Source: Patescibacteria group bacterium UBA5532
GTDB lineage: Bacteria > Patescibacteriota > Gracilibacteria > BD1-5 > UBA2023
Assembly: GCA_002426885.1 (NCBI GenBank)
Contig: DINU01000004.1
Coordinates: forward strand, 1 to 58,649
Reading direction: 5' to 3'
DNA length: 58,649 nucleotides
Part shown: piece by piece, positions 1 to 11,721 of the stretch
Layout of the letters: every line of letters starts with the position of its first letter
Numbering within the stretch: position 1 is the stretch's first letter
Position numbers and translations under genes: made by a program
Notes under the pieces: generated by a model
What the model was told of the DNA's origin: nothing
What the model saw: the letters and a program-made list of their open reading frames with translations, nothing else
The model's database searches: none

Positions 1-2
1 AA

Positions 3-149
3 CTTGACTCTGCAACGGAACATACAAAATGTATTCTACCAGCTACATGGTTTGAGGATGGTACTATTGACAAGGTAAATGAAAAATCTATACTTTATAG
101 AAATAATATTGTTCCTCATTTTATTGAAATATTTTTTTACTATGAATAA
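3..149 (+). CDS. C-terminal end of an unidentified protein (partial)
   Basis: An open frame enters from the left edge and ends at TAA 147-149, leaving 48 residues with ordinary protein composition (KCILPATWFEDGTIDKV, then an aromatic tail FFYYE). The next gene starts inside its last codons (ATG at 142), which is the tight overlap expected within an operon and supports both boundaries. I do not recognise the family from this fragment. Confidence 0.55.
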   Translation, partial: LDSATEHTKCILPATWFEDGTIDKVNEKSILYRNNIVPHFIEIFFYYE

Positions 150-2208
150 TAGTTTGTTAAATACAAAAATAGAGATGACGTGTCTTCCACAATTAGAGGC
201 AACATTACAACGTTATCTAATTTCCGAATCATATAGTTATTTTTTTCTTCAGAATCTCACTCAAGAAATACAATCAAAAATACCAACAATGCCATTAATT
301 GAATGTATTCAAGATTGAAATATTCTCTATATTAAGGTACATTGAGCTACAGTATATAAATGTTACGTACAGGATACTAGTAACAAAAACAAAAAAACAG
401 GGGGGGGTGACAATGTTATACAGAAAATTATAAATTCTCTAAAAAATAAAGATCGACTCCATCAATATATGCAATTAGTAAGGAAAAATGTTGTTTTGGT
501 TGGATGAGTTGCCACAGGAAAAACATACACAAGTAAGCTTATTTCAAAAAATACTTTTTTCAAGCATCTTGATACTTGACTGATATATAGGGGAATAGCC
601 TATTACATAGATCTATATATACAACAACAGTGATTAACAATACAAGAAGATAATTCCACTCAACAAAAAGCACAGTTATATAAAATAATAGGAATAATAT
701 GTAAAACTATTACGAATATACAAGTAGATATTCAAGATGGAATTACAATAAATGATCTTTATATTCCTATTGACATATTGCATGCTCCAGAGAATACAAA
801 GATTACACCATATTACGCTCAGCATCCAATAATAAGAAAAAAGGTGGATAATTATACGCAACAACTATTAAATACCGGTGGTTATGTCTTGACTTGACAT
901 TCCCTCGAAAGTATTGACACAATTGCTACTTTACCAATTCTGTTGACTATAAATAATACTTCTGCAGTAGAAAGAGTACAAAATGATACAAAAAGGCAAT
1001 CAAGGAATCTTACCTTCAATAAAGTTCAAGAAATAATTGAGTCAAGGAATATACGTGACGGCATTCCTAATTTAGGAAGATATATGCCTAAACTTTTTAT
1101 GTCCACCTCTATTAATACCAATGATTCAAATATTGATTATAAGATTCTCAGATATCTATATCGTTCTATTAAATTTCACTCAATTAAAAATAAGAATTTT
1201 ATACATATGCCAAATACTTTATGGCAAGCAAATATATTTTTGGAGAAAATAAAGACACGGTCTCTAGAATGGATTTCCTCACATAAATCCTTTATACCAT
1301 CAGTAATTAATGAGTTTGATCTCTCTATACAAACTATACTTCATGCAGGTGCTTATAGTACAGAAGAATGGGAAAATGATACATCTGATACACTCCTTAA
1401 AAAGATCCTTGAAGAACAAATTTTACGATTAAATAGTATATATCTCAAAAGTAATCTTCCTGTATCCTACCTTAATAATAAAGAAAAGTCACCATTCTGA
1501 GAATATCCTGAAATTAAAAGAAATTGAAATGAGTGGATAGAAAAAGAAACCTGAAGAAAGATTTCTTTCAAAAGGATTGATGCTGACATTGGAAGACAGT
1601 ACGGGCAAGAATTGCATTATCTCAAATCTGCTCGTATTCATGATGTTTTTCAGGATTATTGAGCATTTCTAGAAAATGAAGTATTTCCATTTGCTTGGGT
1701 TTCTTACTCGTCTGTAGACAGAAAATATAAGCAAGAACTTTTGTATTTAAACGACGTGGAGCCATGTAACATTCTTGAACTCACTCGTGCCTGGAATTCT
1801 ATCTGGTCACCACGAAATACAATGTCTGCATTATTTCAATTTGCTCATAATGATTTACAAACCATGTGGGAAATCGAAAAAGCAAAATGAAATACTCATG
1901 AATCATTACAAGGAATAATTTCTGCTATTAATCCAAACTTATGATTTAATTGAAAGGCTTTTAGGGCTGTAAATATGAAACCTATTTGACTAAAACCAGC
2001 CCGTCTTTCATATGAAATTCATAATAATACTTTTATCTATAGACCAAGAAGAGATATAGACGATGTTAATCTCATGCACATGAGTCAAATACCACTCCTA
2101 CCAACCATTGAACTCGCTGTATTATTTGATCCAAAGAAACAAAAAAAACTCCATGAATCACAAAAGATATATAAAATTACCAACAATTCATATCTTAATC
2201 TAAAATAA
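142..2208 (+). CDS. Cytidylate-kinase-like P-loop protein with unknown C-terminal domain
   Basis: 688 aa when TGA is read as Gly. A P-loop (VLVGGVATGKT, about residues 125-135) is followed by FFKHLDTGLIYRGIAYYI, which resembles the nucleoside-monophosphate site of cytidylate kinases, and by a region near residues 255-275 (GGYVLTGHSLESI) that corresponds to the Cmk DGRDIG segment but is degenerate. About 410 more residues follow; within them LELTRAWNSIWSPRNTMS and INPNLGFNGKAFRAVN faintly recall GNAT-like DNA-modification acyltransferases such as Mom. The start at ATG 142 overlaps the upstream stop and was preferred to ATG 79, which lies inside the upstream gene. The HAM1-like gene begins 1 nt downstream, so a nucleotide-handling role is likely. 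Substrate unknown; the kinase assignment is moderate and the C-terminal idea weak. Confidence 0.65.
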
Positions 2209-2209
2209 T

Positions 2210-2800
2210 ATGTCTTTTAATTTTCTTCTTGCGACCACGAATATTGACAAAGCATGAATACTACGGGGATTGTTTAAAGAAATATTATGAGAGTCAAAAT
2301 ATAAATATGTAACCCTACAGGATATTTGATCTATAATAGAGCCAGATGAGATTGGAAGTATCACAGAACGTGCAGAACAAAAAGCTCTTTATTATGGTTC
2401 TAAAATCGAAGAAGACCTTGATTTTGTAATAGGCAGTGATGATGGTATAGAAATAATTGGGTATTATCCTGCGACCCCTGCATCTGCCGAAATGACTGAC
2501 CTAATTTTGAAAGATAGTTTTCCAATTGGTACAACTATAATTGTACATCGTTCTATCGCTATTTTCTCAAAGAAAACACAAGAAATATTTATAACTAGTA
2601 TGAAGATTCCATTTACATACAATGGAAATTCCGACCAGATACAACGAAAAAAATGAACCTATCCCCTCAGTCAGGTACTAATACCAGAGGGGCATACATC
2701 TACTTTTTCTCAACTTACAATCTCAGAGCAACAATGATTTACCTATCTTCATTCACAAAAAGAAATGACTGAAATAAAGGCATGGATAGAAACCATATAA
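2210..2800 (+). CDS. HAM1/RdgB-like non-canonical NTP pyrophosphatase
   Basis: 196 aa. The N-terminus LLATTNIDKAGILRGLF carries the T-N-x-x-K motif that opens the HAM1/Maf-type fold and binds the triphosphate. It is followed by GSITERAEQKALYYG and a GSDDGIEI acidic segment matching the family's ENA..KA and DSG blocks. Family members hydrolyse dITP/XTP or other modified NTPs to monophosphates in the cytoplasm. The C-terminal SHR-like block is not obvious, so substrate range may differ. Five TGA codons are read as Gly. It follows the kinase-like gene with 1 nt between stop and start, clearly one operon, suggesting sanitisation or use of a modified nucleotide. Confidence 0.7.
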
Positions 2801-2842
2801 AACCTTCTATCTGAAGCTTTTATACTCCCCGATCTTCCGTAA

Positions 2843-5185
2843 CTACTCCACCGTAAATTCGTACGTCTCTTCCTGGACAGTCCCATCTGTAAATCGTACC
2901 TTCAGAGTCGTCGTATACGTCCCCGCGGTGTTATAGACATGTGTCGGCTCTCGATCATAGGAGATCGCGCTTCCATCTCAGAAATTCCAGATCGTCTGCT
3001 CGATATTCCCGATCGTACCATTTACATTCCAGTCGACTGGATTTCAGACGATTCATCGGTCGATACTCGGACTGAGTACGACCTGTTTCTGCTGATCCTT
3101 CAGGATGATCGTCTCAGTTGTCGATGATTTCTCCCCTGTCGTCGAGACGATCGTGAGTGTGACTTTTTTCTCTCCTGCGGTTATATACTCATATGACTGG
3201 ATCGCATCTCACTCGACCGGCGTCCTTCCTTCTCAGAAATCATAGATAAATTTTATAATCTCGCCATTCTGGATCTCACTCGGAGATGCATCGAATGTGA
3301 TCGTGACAGGGACATAATCCGAGTGATTATAGACGAGAAGGATCGGTCGAAGCTGTTCACGTCCGACATCGAGAATAATCTTATCACCACCGGTTTTTGT
3401 CTGTCATGATGCTGTCAGTCCTTGCTTGATAAATGTATATTGCCCGAGGATTTCATAGCGTCCTTCTTGAGTGATGTTGACAGAGATTCTCGATCCTGTT
3501 TTTTCTGTCAGTGTATTTCCCTCGGAAATAATCCAGTGGACGCTATCGAGTGCATAGCTCGTGTCTGTCGAGAGAATATCACGCGCATCGAGAGTAATCT
3601 GCGATGGGACCGTCAGTCCCGGGATGACATACGCTCCGAGATCTCGATCATACGTACTCGATGTATTGAGCGTCGAGCCATTTTCTCCGGTGACACTGAC
3701 GTGGCGCTGAAGCTCGATCAGCTCATCCGCCTGAAAGACACTTCGGAGTTCCTGTCTCTCGCCATTTACATTCGTGATGAAGACAGAAAGTGTATAGCTT
3801 CCATAACTTGCGAATGTATGTTCACAGACGAGAGATGCCTGCGTATTACAGATTCTCGTATTTCCGTTTATGACCCACTGAATATCAGTCAGCTCCTTCG
3901 TGTCGACTCAGAGATCGACAACTTCGAATGTAAAACTCAGAGGATTGGTCTGATCTTGTACAGTTCGGATACTTCCCTGCCCGATCCCCGACTGGACATC
4001 TTCGATGACAAAAATCCGACAGTTACTACCTCATTCGAATGTCAGGCAAAAACTTTTTTTCTCCTGATCGACGACTTCTGTGACGCTCGCTTCCGCCTTC
4101 CGCGTCCCACCGACGAAAGGATTCTCGGGATCTGGTCCATCAGAAAGAATCCAGTTCGGAATACCGAAACTCCTGAGACTACTCGCATCGAGTGTGTAGA
4201 TCGACTTCCCTTCTATATTTTTCGTATTTGACTTCGCGACTAGCCCGACGATCTTAATCGGTGGAAGCTCCATACTGACGACTCATTTCGCTCCTGTCAG
4301 ACGATCTTCCGTCTCATAGCTTCCCTCGAGTGTATACTCTTTTACCGCGTCGAATGTACAGATAATCGTCTGATCTGTCGGATCTGTCCCGCCGACACGC
4401 GACAGTCCGTTGGTACAGATCGCCCCGTCGAAGTTCATATCGTATCGTGTAATATTCACGAGATCACGCCCTGCGATCTTCTTCGCATTGGCAGAAATAT
4501 CGAAAAAAATCGTAATCGGTCCGATGATCGTCTGTGTGTCATCGAGGCGTGCTTCTCATGTGAAAAGAGACGTCTTGTAGAGATCATTATCATAGAGTAC
4601 GATCGATCCTGCAAGATTCTCGTAGTCAGTCGCATTGATCCGTCCGATCAGCACTGCCCAGAGTGTAATCAGAGAAAAAAGAATCAGCCCACTGAAAATG
4701 GCTCCGATAATACTGAGAGTCTTCTTCTTTTTCAGTGTGCGTGGCGTCCAGATAGCACGGAAAAGAAGTATGACCCAGACGATCGAGAGGACGATAATCA
4801 CGAATCAGAAGATACTATTGACGAGGCCTGCGAGAAGGACTTTTACATCATTCAGATTGATACCGAATCGCAGGAAGAAAAGTGCTTGATCTGGATTGAA
4901 GACGATATATGCGAGAAAACTTCCGAAGAAGATGAGTGTCACGAGGAGGATCGCTCCAGTCAGTCGGAAAAAAGTCGCTGCGTCCATCGGTTTTCGCTCT
5001 TTTTTCGGTGCTTCTTTTTCTGGGGGAATGTTCTCGGATGGAGCTGGAGAAAAAGGCTCTGTCGGCGCGATCGCTGACTCGAGCTTCGCATCCGCGAGGA
5101 TCGTATCGAGAAACGAGGCTTTTTCATTCGGATTCTCGATTTTTTTATCGTCGGATGGATCGGTCGGGAGTGGAGTATCGTTCAT
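2843..5185 (-). CDS. PKD-repeat membrane protein with acidic cytoplasmic N-terminus
   Basis: 780 aa, ending at TAG 2843-2845. Order: an acidic, proline-rich segment (1-65), then three hydrophobic helices (about 70-195: TGAILLVTLIFFGSFLAYI, a second FGFVIIVLSIVWVILL, a third IIGAIFSGLILFSLITLW), then an extracellular part with several PKD-type beta domains; the last two carry the diagnostic turns FIYDFGEGRTP and WNFGDGSAISYDREPTHVY. PKD domains are adhesive surface modules. No signal peptide is seen; the helices would anchor it with the repeats outside. It lies 18 bp downstream of the giant PKD protein on the same strand, so the two are probably co-transcribed and act together at the cell surface. 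Partner or ligand unknown. Confidence 0.8.
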
Positions 5186-5203
5186 ACGAGAAAGAGATAA
5201 AAA

Positions 5204-8200
5204 TTACTGCATCCAGTCGGGAGTAGTCGAAGAAATATTTTTCGGAGTTTCTGATTTCTTTGAAGCAGAGGCTTTCTGAGTGTTTTTCTTGGGTGTCTCG
5301 GTCTTCGGAGGAGTTTTCTTTTTTCACTTTCGTGGTGATGTGGATTTCTTTTTTTCTTCTGGTGCTGATTCTTTCTGTTTTGGAGATTTTTCTTCTATTT
5401 TTTGCTCTGTTTCTGCTCCTCCTTCAGGACTTTCTTCTTCTGGGAGTGTTCCACCTTCCTCGGGAGTCGTATCTTCTGTCTTTTCTGCTTCAGGAGCGAA
5501 AATATCTTCACTTTCTGTCATAATCTCAGATTCCTCCTTCGGCGTCGGTGTATCCTCTGCGATCTTCGCGTCTTCACTGATAGATGGTGCGAGCGAGTGT
5601 CGAAGCCAGTCTGGAAGTCCATCATCATCGAGTATTCCTTGTGCTGGAGGTGAATTTACTGGGATTTTTTCTTCTGGAAGTGTAACTGGCTCAGGCTCGG
5701 GAATAGGAGTCTCATCTGAGGCTTTCTCATCGGAATCTGAAGGGGTCGATACTTCCTCTGTTTTTTCTACTTCTGGAAGAGATTCTCACTCTGTGTTTTC
5801 TGGAGTCGTCTCAGTCACTTCGGAAACTGGCAGATCAAAGGTCTCTTCTTCTTCTGGAGCTTCTTCTTCGTCCCCTTCTGTCTCCTCTGATGGAGCTTCT
5901 CCAAGTTCTTCAGACACTTCTTTATCGATACTTTCTTCATCCATGCCGAGAAGCCATGAAGGGAGACCTCCTTCTGGGGCAGTATTTTTTACCTCAGAGA
6001 CAGACGGCGCTGGAGTATCGGCTTCAGGAGAGGGCTGAGTTACTTCTGTGGCGGGAGAAAGTGCACCCGCAAGAGGATCTGACTGAGTCGATTCTGTGAC
6101 TTCGGGAGCAGATCATGGGGTTTCTGGAGTTGTATTCTCATCTTCGCCTTTTTCATTTTCATACTCGAGAAGCCAGCTCGGGATACCGCCCTGATTCTCT
6201 GGAGGTGTAGCAATTGTCGGAGCAACTTCCTCAGTTTTCGGTGTCTCCACTGTCAGAGAAGTGGGCGTCACTTGAGGTGTGGGCCCCGTCTGTGTCGGCG
6301 GGTCAGGGGGTGACATCTGTGCGGAGGATGCAGGGGTCTTGGTCGGCTCTGGCTTCGGAGGAGTCTTCTTCTGAGAGGATCATCGATGAAAAATAGTATC
6401 GATCACAAAATCCTGAAAGCTCACTCCTGGTGTCTTATTCAGAAGTCGATACGCGATATATCCGATCCCGACGATGATCGCGAAGATAATCACGAGCCAG
6501 AAGAGAAACTGCATGAGTCCGAGGAAAAATCCGAGGATCATCGAGAGAATTCCAGTACCTGATGAGGAAGTCGTCGTAGGAGTGGTCGTCCCTCATGATA
6601 ACGCGATCAGCTTCGCGAGCTCAGACTCGAGCATGCTCTTATATGAGTCACTCAGACTCGAGTCATTCTGCACGAGTTCTAGGATCGCTATCGCGAGTGC
6701 CTGATTTTCTTCGAGATTATTCGGATGTGATGCGATCAGATCGAGCTTCTCTATGATGGCTCCACTCTGAGCACTTCCTGCGACGAGCGCACGAATCGTC
6801 TGGAGAGACATTTCGACTTCGGTCGCATTTTCGGTATCTCAGAAAAGTACCTGCTCCATCGCTTGCATAAGTGTGAGCTTATCCTCGTCTGTCAGTCCAC
6901 TCGTCTCGAGTGTATCCTGCATAGAGAGGATGATACGTGTTTTTTCCTGTGAATCGCCCCAGTTCTCGATCAGAAGATTATACTGTGTTCGGAGATTTTC
7001 CTGAAGCGCGAGAGGTGTCGCACGGATCAGGGTATCGAGCTTCTCGAGATTTTCACGATCACGCGCCGTCATCGATGTGAGCAGTGCCCCCGATCATCAT
7101 GTCCCAGTCGTTTCTCCGATCCCAGTCGCAGAGACAAAAGGAAATCGAAGTGTGAGAAGCTTCGTACCGAGGAGTGCTCCACCATCATCGTAGATCGTGA
7201 TTTTTACCTGTTGTGTCTGAGTAAAACTTCCTCATCCATTATAGATGATAAATGGTCCGCCTGTTTTATATGAATCTGTGCCACGATTATCGACGTCGTT
7301 ATCGGTCGTCCCATCGAGATCAGAGTCGACCGCCGTATTGGTATCGATCATGTACTGACCTCACTGGTTCATCCAGAGTGCGAGGATAACCTGCTCTTGT
7401 AGATAGGCGACCGTGATAATATCATTCTCAGCGTGGGGATACGTCAGATACGAGATTCCTGAGCTACTTGGTATATACTCTGGTGCATCCATGATCGAGA
7501 AAGTCGCCTCCTTCGTATCGGTATCATCGGAGATCAGGAGTGTCCCGCCGGGAGGCACAGCATCTGCCGATCAGAAGTCATAGAGTGCGTAGTCAGGTGT
7601 GTCTGTGGAATACTCTCCGAGAATCCAGTGCGCATAGGTATAGAGTCATTGACTCGTATTGATCGCGAATACCTTCGATCCCATCTTATATACTTCGACA
7701 CTTGGGACGAGTTCATTAACGACCGTAATCGTCTGATATTTCGTATTTGTGACACCGTTCGAGGTGACTTTTACCTTCATCTGATATGTCCCCTGATTTG
7801 GATAGGTAAAAGTCTCTGACGGGTTGGAGCCTTTTTTATCGACGACTCCGTCTCCATCAAAATCCCATGCATATGTCGAGGTATTTGTCACGTCTGTTCC
7901 GAGGATCGTCCGTGCCGTCACTGCAAATGTCACATCATCACCGACATTGATTCTCGTGCCAGAAGTACGGATCGTAATCAGCGGAATATTCACATTTCCA
8001 TCATCATTCGCGATGATCAGTGGAGTCTGCGACTTGATAATATCATCACTTCGCACACGAGCGCCATCATTATCCTCGAGGATTACTCAGAAATAATATT
8101 TTTCTGTGATATTCGGCAGGACAAAAGTCGTCTTCGGTGTCTGTGTAATCCGTACATCTTGAAGCTCAGAACTCCCTTCCGTCGTGTAGTACCACACATA

Positions 8201-10834
8201 CGATGTGATGACACCATCCGGATCTTCTGCTCCATCAGCCGTGACCTGCACGAGTATTTTCTGAGTATCATTGCTATTTTCTCCTGCTGTAGCCGTGATC
8301 GACGTCAGCTTCGGATCGAGATTCTCGACTGCGAGATAGATCGTCTTTTCACTCACCTCTCCTGAGGTCGCATTTTTTACTGTCAGCGTCACTGGAAAAC
8401 ATCCGAGCTCGTCGAATTTTTTATTTATGATCGTCGTCGCTTCGTTCCGATCGAGATATTTCCATGTGTACGTCAGTCCGTTATGGGATCCATCTTTATT
8501 GATCGATTCTCGTCCATCGAGCGTGATCGTACTCGTGCGATCGACACGAAATGCACCCCAGCCATTGCAGATATAGGGCTCTTCCTCGAGCGTGCTATTA
8601 TTCGTGCGGACTTGTATCACAGCGAGCGGCGCATCCGTATTTCCTACGAAGACCATTTTTCGTGTACTATTCGACTCGATATCATCTTTTCCAGTAACAC
8701 GAAGTGTCGCAATATAGCTTCCAGCCTGTTCGTAGATATGATCTGCGCTCATGCTCGTCCCCTGCTCTACCGCAGAGTTATCTCAGAAATCCCACTGGAA
8801 ATACTGAGCATTTGGTGCATTCGCAAGAAAATGAAACGACGATCCGACGATGCCGACGATCGGATTCGCTTCGATCGCGACAGAAAGGATAGAGTTTACA
8901 GATACCGTCTTCGTGACTGAGCTGACTTTTCCATAGGCACTCGTGATATTCAGAGTGACTTTATGATCTCAGACCGAAGCGAAGGTAAAACTTCCCTTGA
9001 CGCCATTTTGCTGAGTGATACCGACATTCTGTGTATTCAGTGTGACGCGCTCATTATCGATCACCCAGTCATATCGCAGTCACTCACTCGTCTTCGTATC
9101 AGCATCATAGCTCTCAGTCGCATCGAGGAGGATCTGATTCGGAAATGCAGAATCTGGAGTCGTCGCTCGGAATCCCGCATGAGGCTCGCGACTCTCGACA
9201 GTGATCGTTCGTGAATCGGCATCTGGCGTCCCATTTGGAGAGCGAACGATGAGATTCACGGTGTAGGTTCCGACATTTTTAAAGACATAGTTCATCGCAC
9301 TTCCTTCGACCGATGCGATTTTATTTCCGCTAGCATCACCGATCTCCCAGAGATAGGTCGTATTCGTCGAGCTTCCGAAGTATGTACTCGCCGTAAAGCG
9401 AAAGGTATCTCCCACGTATCCAGACGTTTTATCTACTTTCATCGTCGCATTCGAGTTCTGGACGATGATCGTCATATCTTTGGTAAACGATTTTCCCTGA
9501 TTATTTACGAGTTCCAGTGAGAAATCGTATTTTCCCTCATTCGCGAAAATCTGGCGCTCGATCTGAGGTACTCATCCATAAGTCAGATCTTCGGTGTTAT
9601 TTCAGAAGTGCCACTTCGTCTCCTCGATCGTCGTCCCGACAGTACTGCGCGAGGCAGTCGCATCGAAGATGAGTCCTCATGCCGCGACTGACGGAGGAAT
9701 CTTGAAAGTCTGAATATCTGATACATTGACACCATTTATAAAGAGAACGATGGTCCCGATGCGTGGTTTTACCTCGACTTTCAGAGAAGAAGAAAAAGGC
9801 AGAACATCGATATTTCCGCTTCCATTACGACTCTCAGAAGTAATATCGAGAAAGACGGTGTATGTCTGATCCGTCTGAAATGTGTAAGAAATATTCGGTC
9901 CTCTTCCGATGATCTGATTTCACTCGGGAAGCTTGATATACCACGTGTAATTTCCAGATGGGATCAGCGTCCCAGAAGGATCATACGCATCATTCGCAGA
10001 AAGAGAGACCGTCAGCGGTGCGCTCCCTGTCGCTGGATTCGATTCGATATTTGCAGTGATCCGATCGATTTTTGCATTTTCTACATAATCCTGTATCGCC
10101 TTCACGAGATTCGTGATGACCACACTCGATCCAGGAGTCTTCTCTGCGAGGCTCAGACGGAGCTCGAGCGCTTTCCGAAGTGTGTCATTCGTCGTACGAT
10201 AATTCGCGGAGTCAGGAAGACGTGCGGAAGCATTGGTAATGAGTGTCGAGAGTGTGTTAAAAGTACTCTCTGATACTGTACTCGTATTCAGAAACTCGAC
10301 CGAGATATCGTCCGCGATTGCGGAGAGTTTTTGCTGATATTCTGCGAATGTCCCCTGATCATTCTCGGTGTATGTGAGCTCGGCTGCGTATACCTTCTGC
10401 ACGAATGTAAGCTGATTCAAGGAAGATGTGATAAATGTCACGATTGCATATGCGAGCCACATGACGACAATACCCAGGATGATATAGATGATCGTGTTCT
10501 TCGCGGATCCGAGCTTTTTGTCATCTCATGCGGAGATAAGAAGCTGAAATCCTGCATAAATAATGTAGATCACCGCGACAAGTGTCACAAATGAGAGAAA
10601 GTAGAGTACGAGACCGACTACGAATTCTGTCGCTGTCTGATCGGTCTCGAGTCCACCGCCTCCTACGGCTCAGATCACGACTTCCACCCCATTCTTCAGA
10701 GTACATTGCTGGTTATTTCCACAGAGATAGACCTCGGTATCATCATTATTCGAGATACTCAGTGCTCCAGCCTGTCATGGCAGAAGAAAAAAGAAAAAAC
10801 TCAGACACACAAAAATACTTCCACTTATTTTCAC
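5204..10834 (-). CDS. Giant PKD-repeat envelope protein with VirB2-like N-terminus and PSWL-motif tail
   Basis: About 1876 aa in one frame with only TGA interruptions (I checked 7073-7360 codon by codon). Start chosen at GTG 10834, directly before a signal-peptide-like stretch (SIFVCLSFFFFLL). Next come two helices separated by a short K-rich loop, AGDDKKLGSAKN, the arrangement of TrbC/VirB2-type pilins. About seven or eight PKD-like domains follow (for example QWDFGDNSA, YAWDFDGDGVVDKK), then an alpha-helical region, a helix near residue 1440 (FLFWLVIIFAIIVGIGYIA), and a roughly 410-residue Pro/Glu/Ser-rich tail predicted to be cytoplasmic. The tail repeats a G-[LI]-P-[SD]-W-[LM] motif, the last copy ending the protein (TTPDWMQ). 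The role is probably adhesion or a cell-surface machine; this is inference. Start codon uncertain. Confidence 0.8.
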
Positions 10835-10934
10835 AAGCGATCATTTTTTTCACGTTTTAAGAATGTGTATAAGGCGAGAAATCATCGTATGTATTCGGAA
10901 TATTTTCGTACGAAATACAGAAGAATACTACCAT

Positions 10935-10985
10935 AGAAAAAGCAAAAAAGCAAAAAATCAATAGAAAATTTTTGCTTTTTTATGG
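10935..10985. terminator. Bidirectional A/T-flanked hairpin terminator
   Basis: AAAAAAGCAAAAAA pairs with TTTTTGCTTTTTT around a short loop. It sits between the start of the giant PKD gene and the end of the response regulator, so it most likely stops the regulator transcript on the minus strand. Confidence 0.6.
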
Positions 10986-11010
10986 TACATCTCTTTTCAA
11001 GCGGAGAAAA

Positions 11011-11721
11011 TTATTTCTCGAGAATATGCTCATCGATAAATCCGACGACATCGAGCGGTGTATACTGGGATTTTCTGAGGAAATAATCCGCCCCGAGTTC
11101 GCGCACTTTCCGCTCTTCATCGACTCATTCGAGATTACTATTGACGATTATCTTCGTGTGGATGGTCGTGTTATTTCTCAGTGTCTGGAGGACTTCGAAG
11201 CCATCCATCTCTGGCATCATAATATCGAGGATCACGACCGTCGGCTGGAACTGTACCATTTTCGTGATACCGACGAGTCCATTCGAGGCTTTTTCTACGA
11301 CATATCCTTTACTCTGAAATGCGACTTCATACATCTCGAGAATATCGTTATTATCCTCGATGATCAGGACTTTTTTTCATCCCTGATATGAGGCACTGTG
11401 ATTCTCTCCGTGGAGCAGACGATCGATCGTGATTTCATTCGTGCTTCCTGCTGGTACGTGCATGAGCTGATTCACATTCAGAGCGCCATCTGTCGGAAGG
11501 ACGCCTCGGACAAGGATTTTCGACTGCGTATTGGCGAGGATTTTCTCGAGGAAATCCTTCGGAGGAGCAAAATCGAGCACGATCACTGTGTACGCGTTCT
11601 CGAGTTTTTTCAGGATATCTTCGCGTTCTTTCACATATTCGACCTGAAAACCTGCCATAACAATCCGTCCGATAAGATCGACATCAGTCGAGCAGATGAG
11701 GCATGAAGCGCGTGTTATCAT
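11011..11721 (-). CDS. Two-receiver response regulator
   Basis: 236 aa.Residues 1-105 look like a degenerate receiver: the beta strands are present (CLICSTDVDLI, YTVIVLDFAPP) but the usual acidic pair is absent. Residues 115-236 form a complete CheY-type receiver: KVLIIEDNND carries the acidic pocket, LDIMMPEMDGFEVL the phospho-acceptor Asp near residue 166, then an S/T position (IIVNSNLE) and a K near the end (FLRKSQ). There is no DNA-binding output domain, so it probably signals by protein contact. Its ATG lies inside the last codons of the histidine kinase gene (overlap ATGATAA), so the two are translationally coupled and are probably partners. Confidence 0.85.

Noticed and set aside
3422..4231. 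269-residue plus-strand frame
   Set aside because: Arg/Cys/Ser-rich antisense shadow of the PKD membrane protein; no start context or motifs.
5280..6038. 252-residue Ser/Gly-rich plus-strand frame
   Set aside because: Antisense of the low-complexity Glu/Pro/Thr tail of the giant protein.
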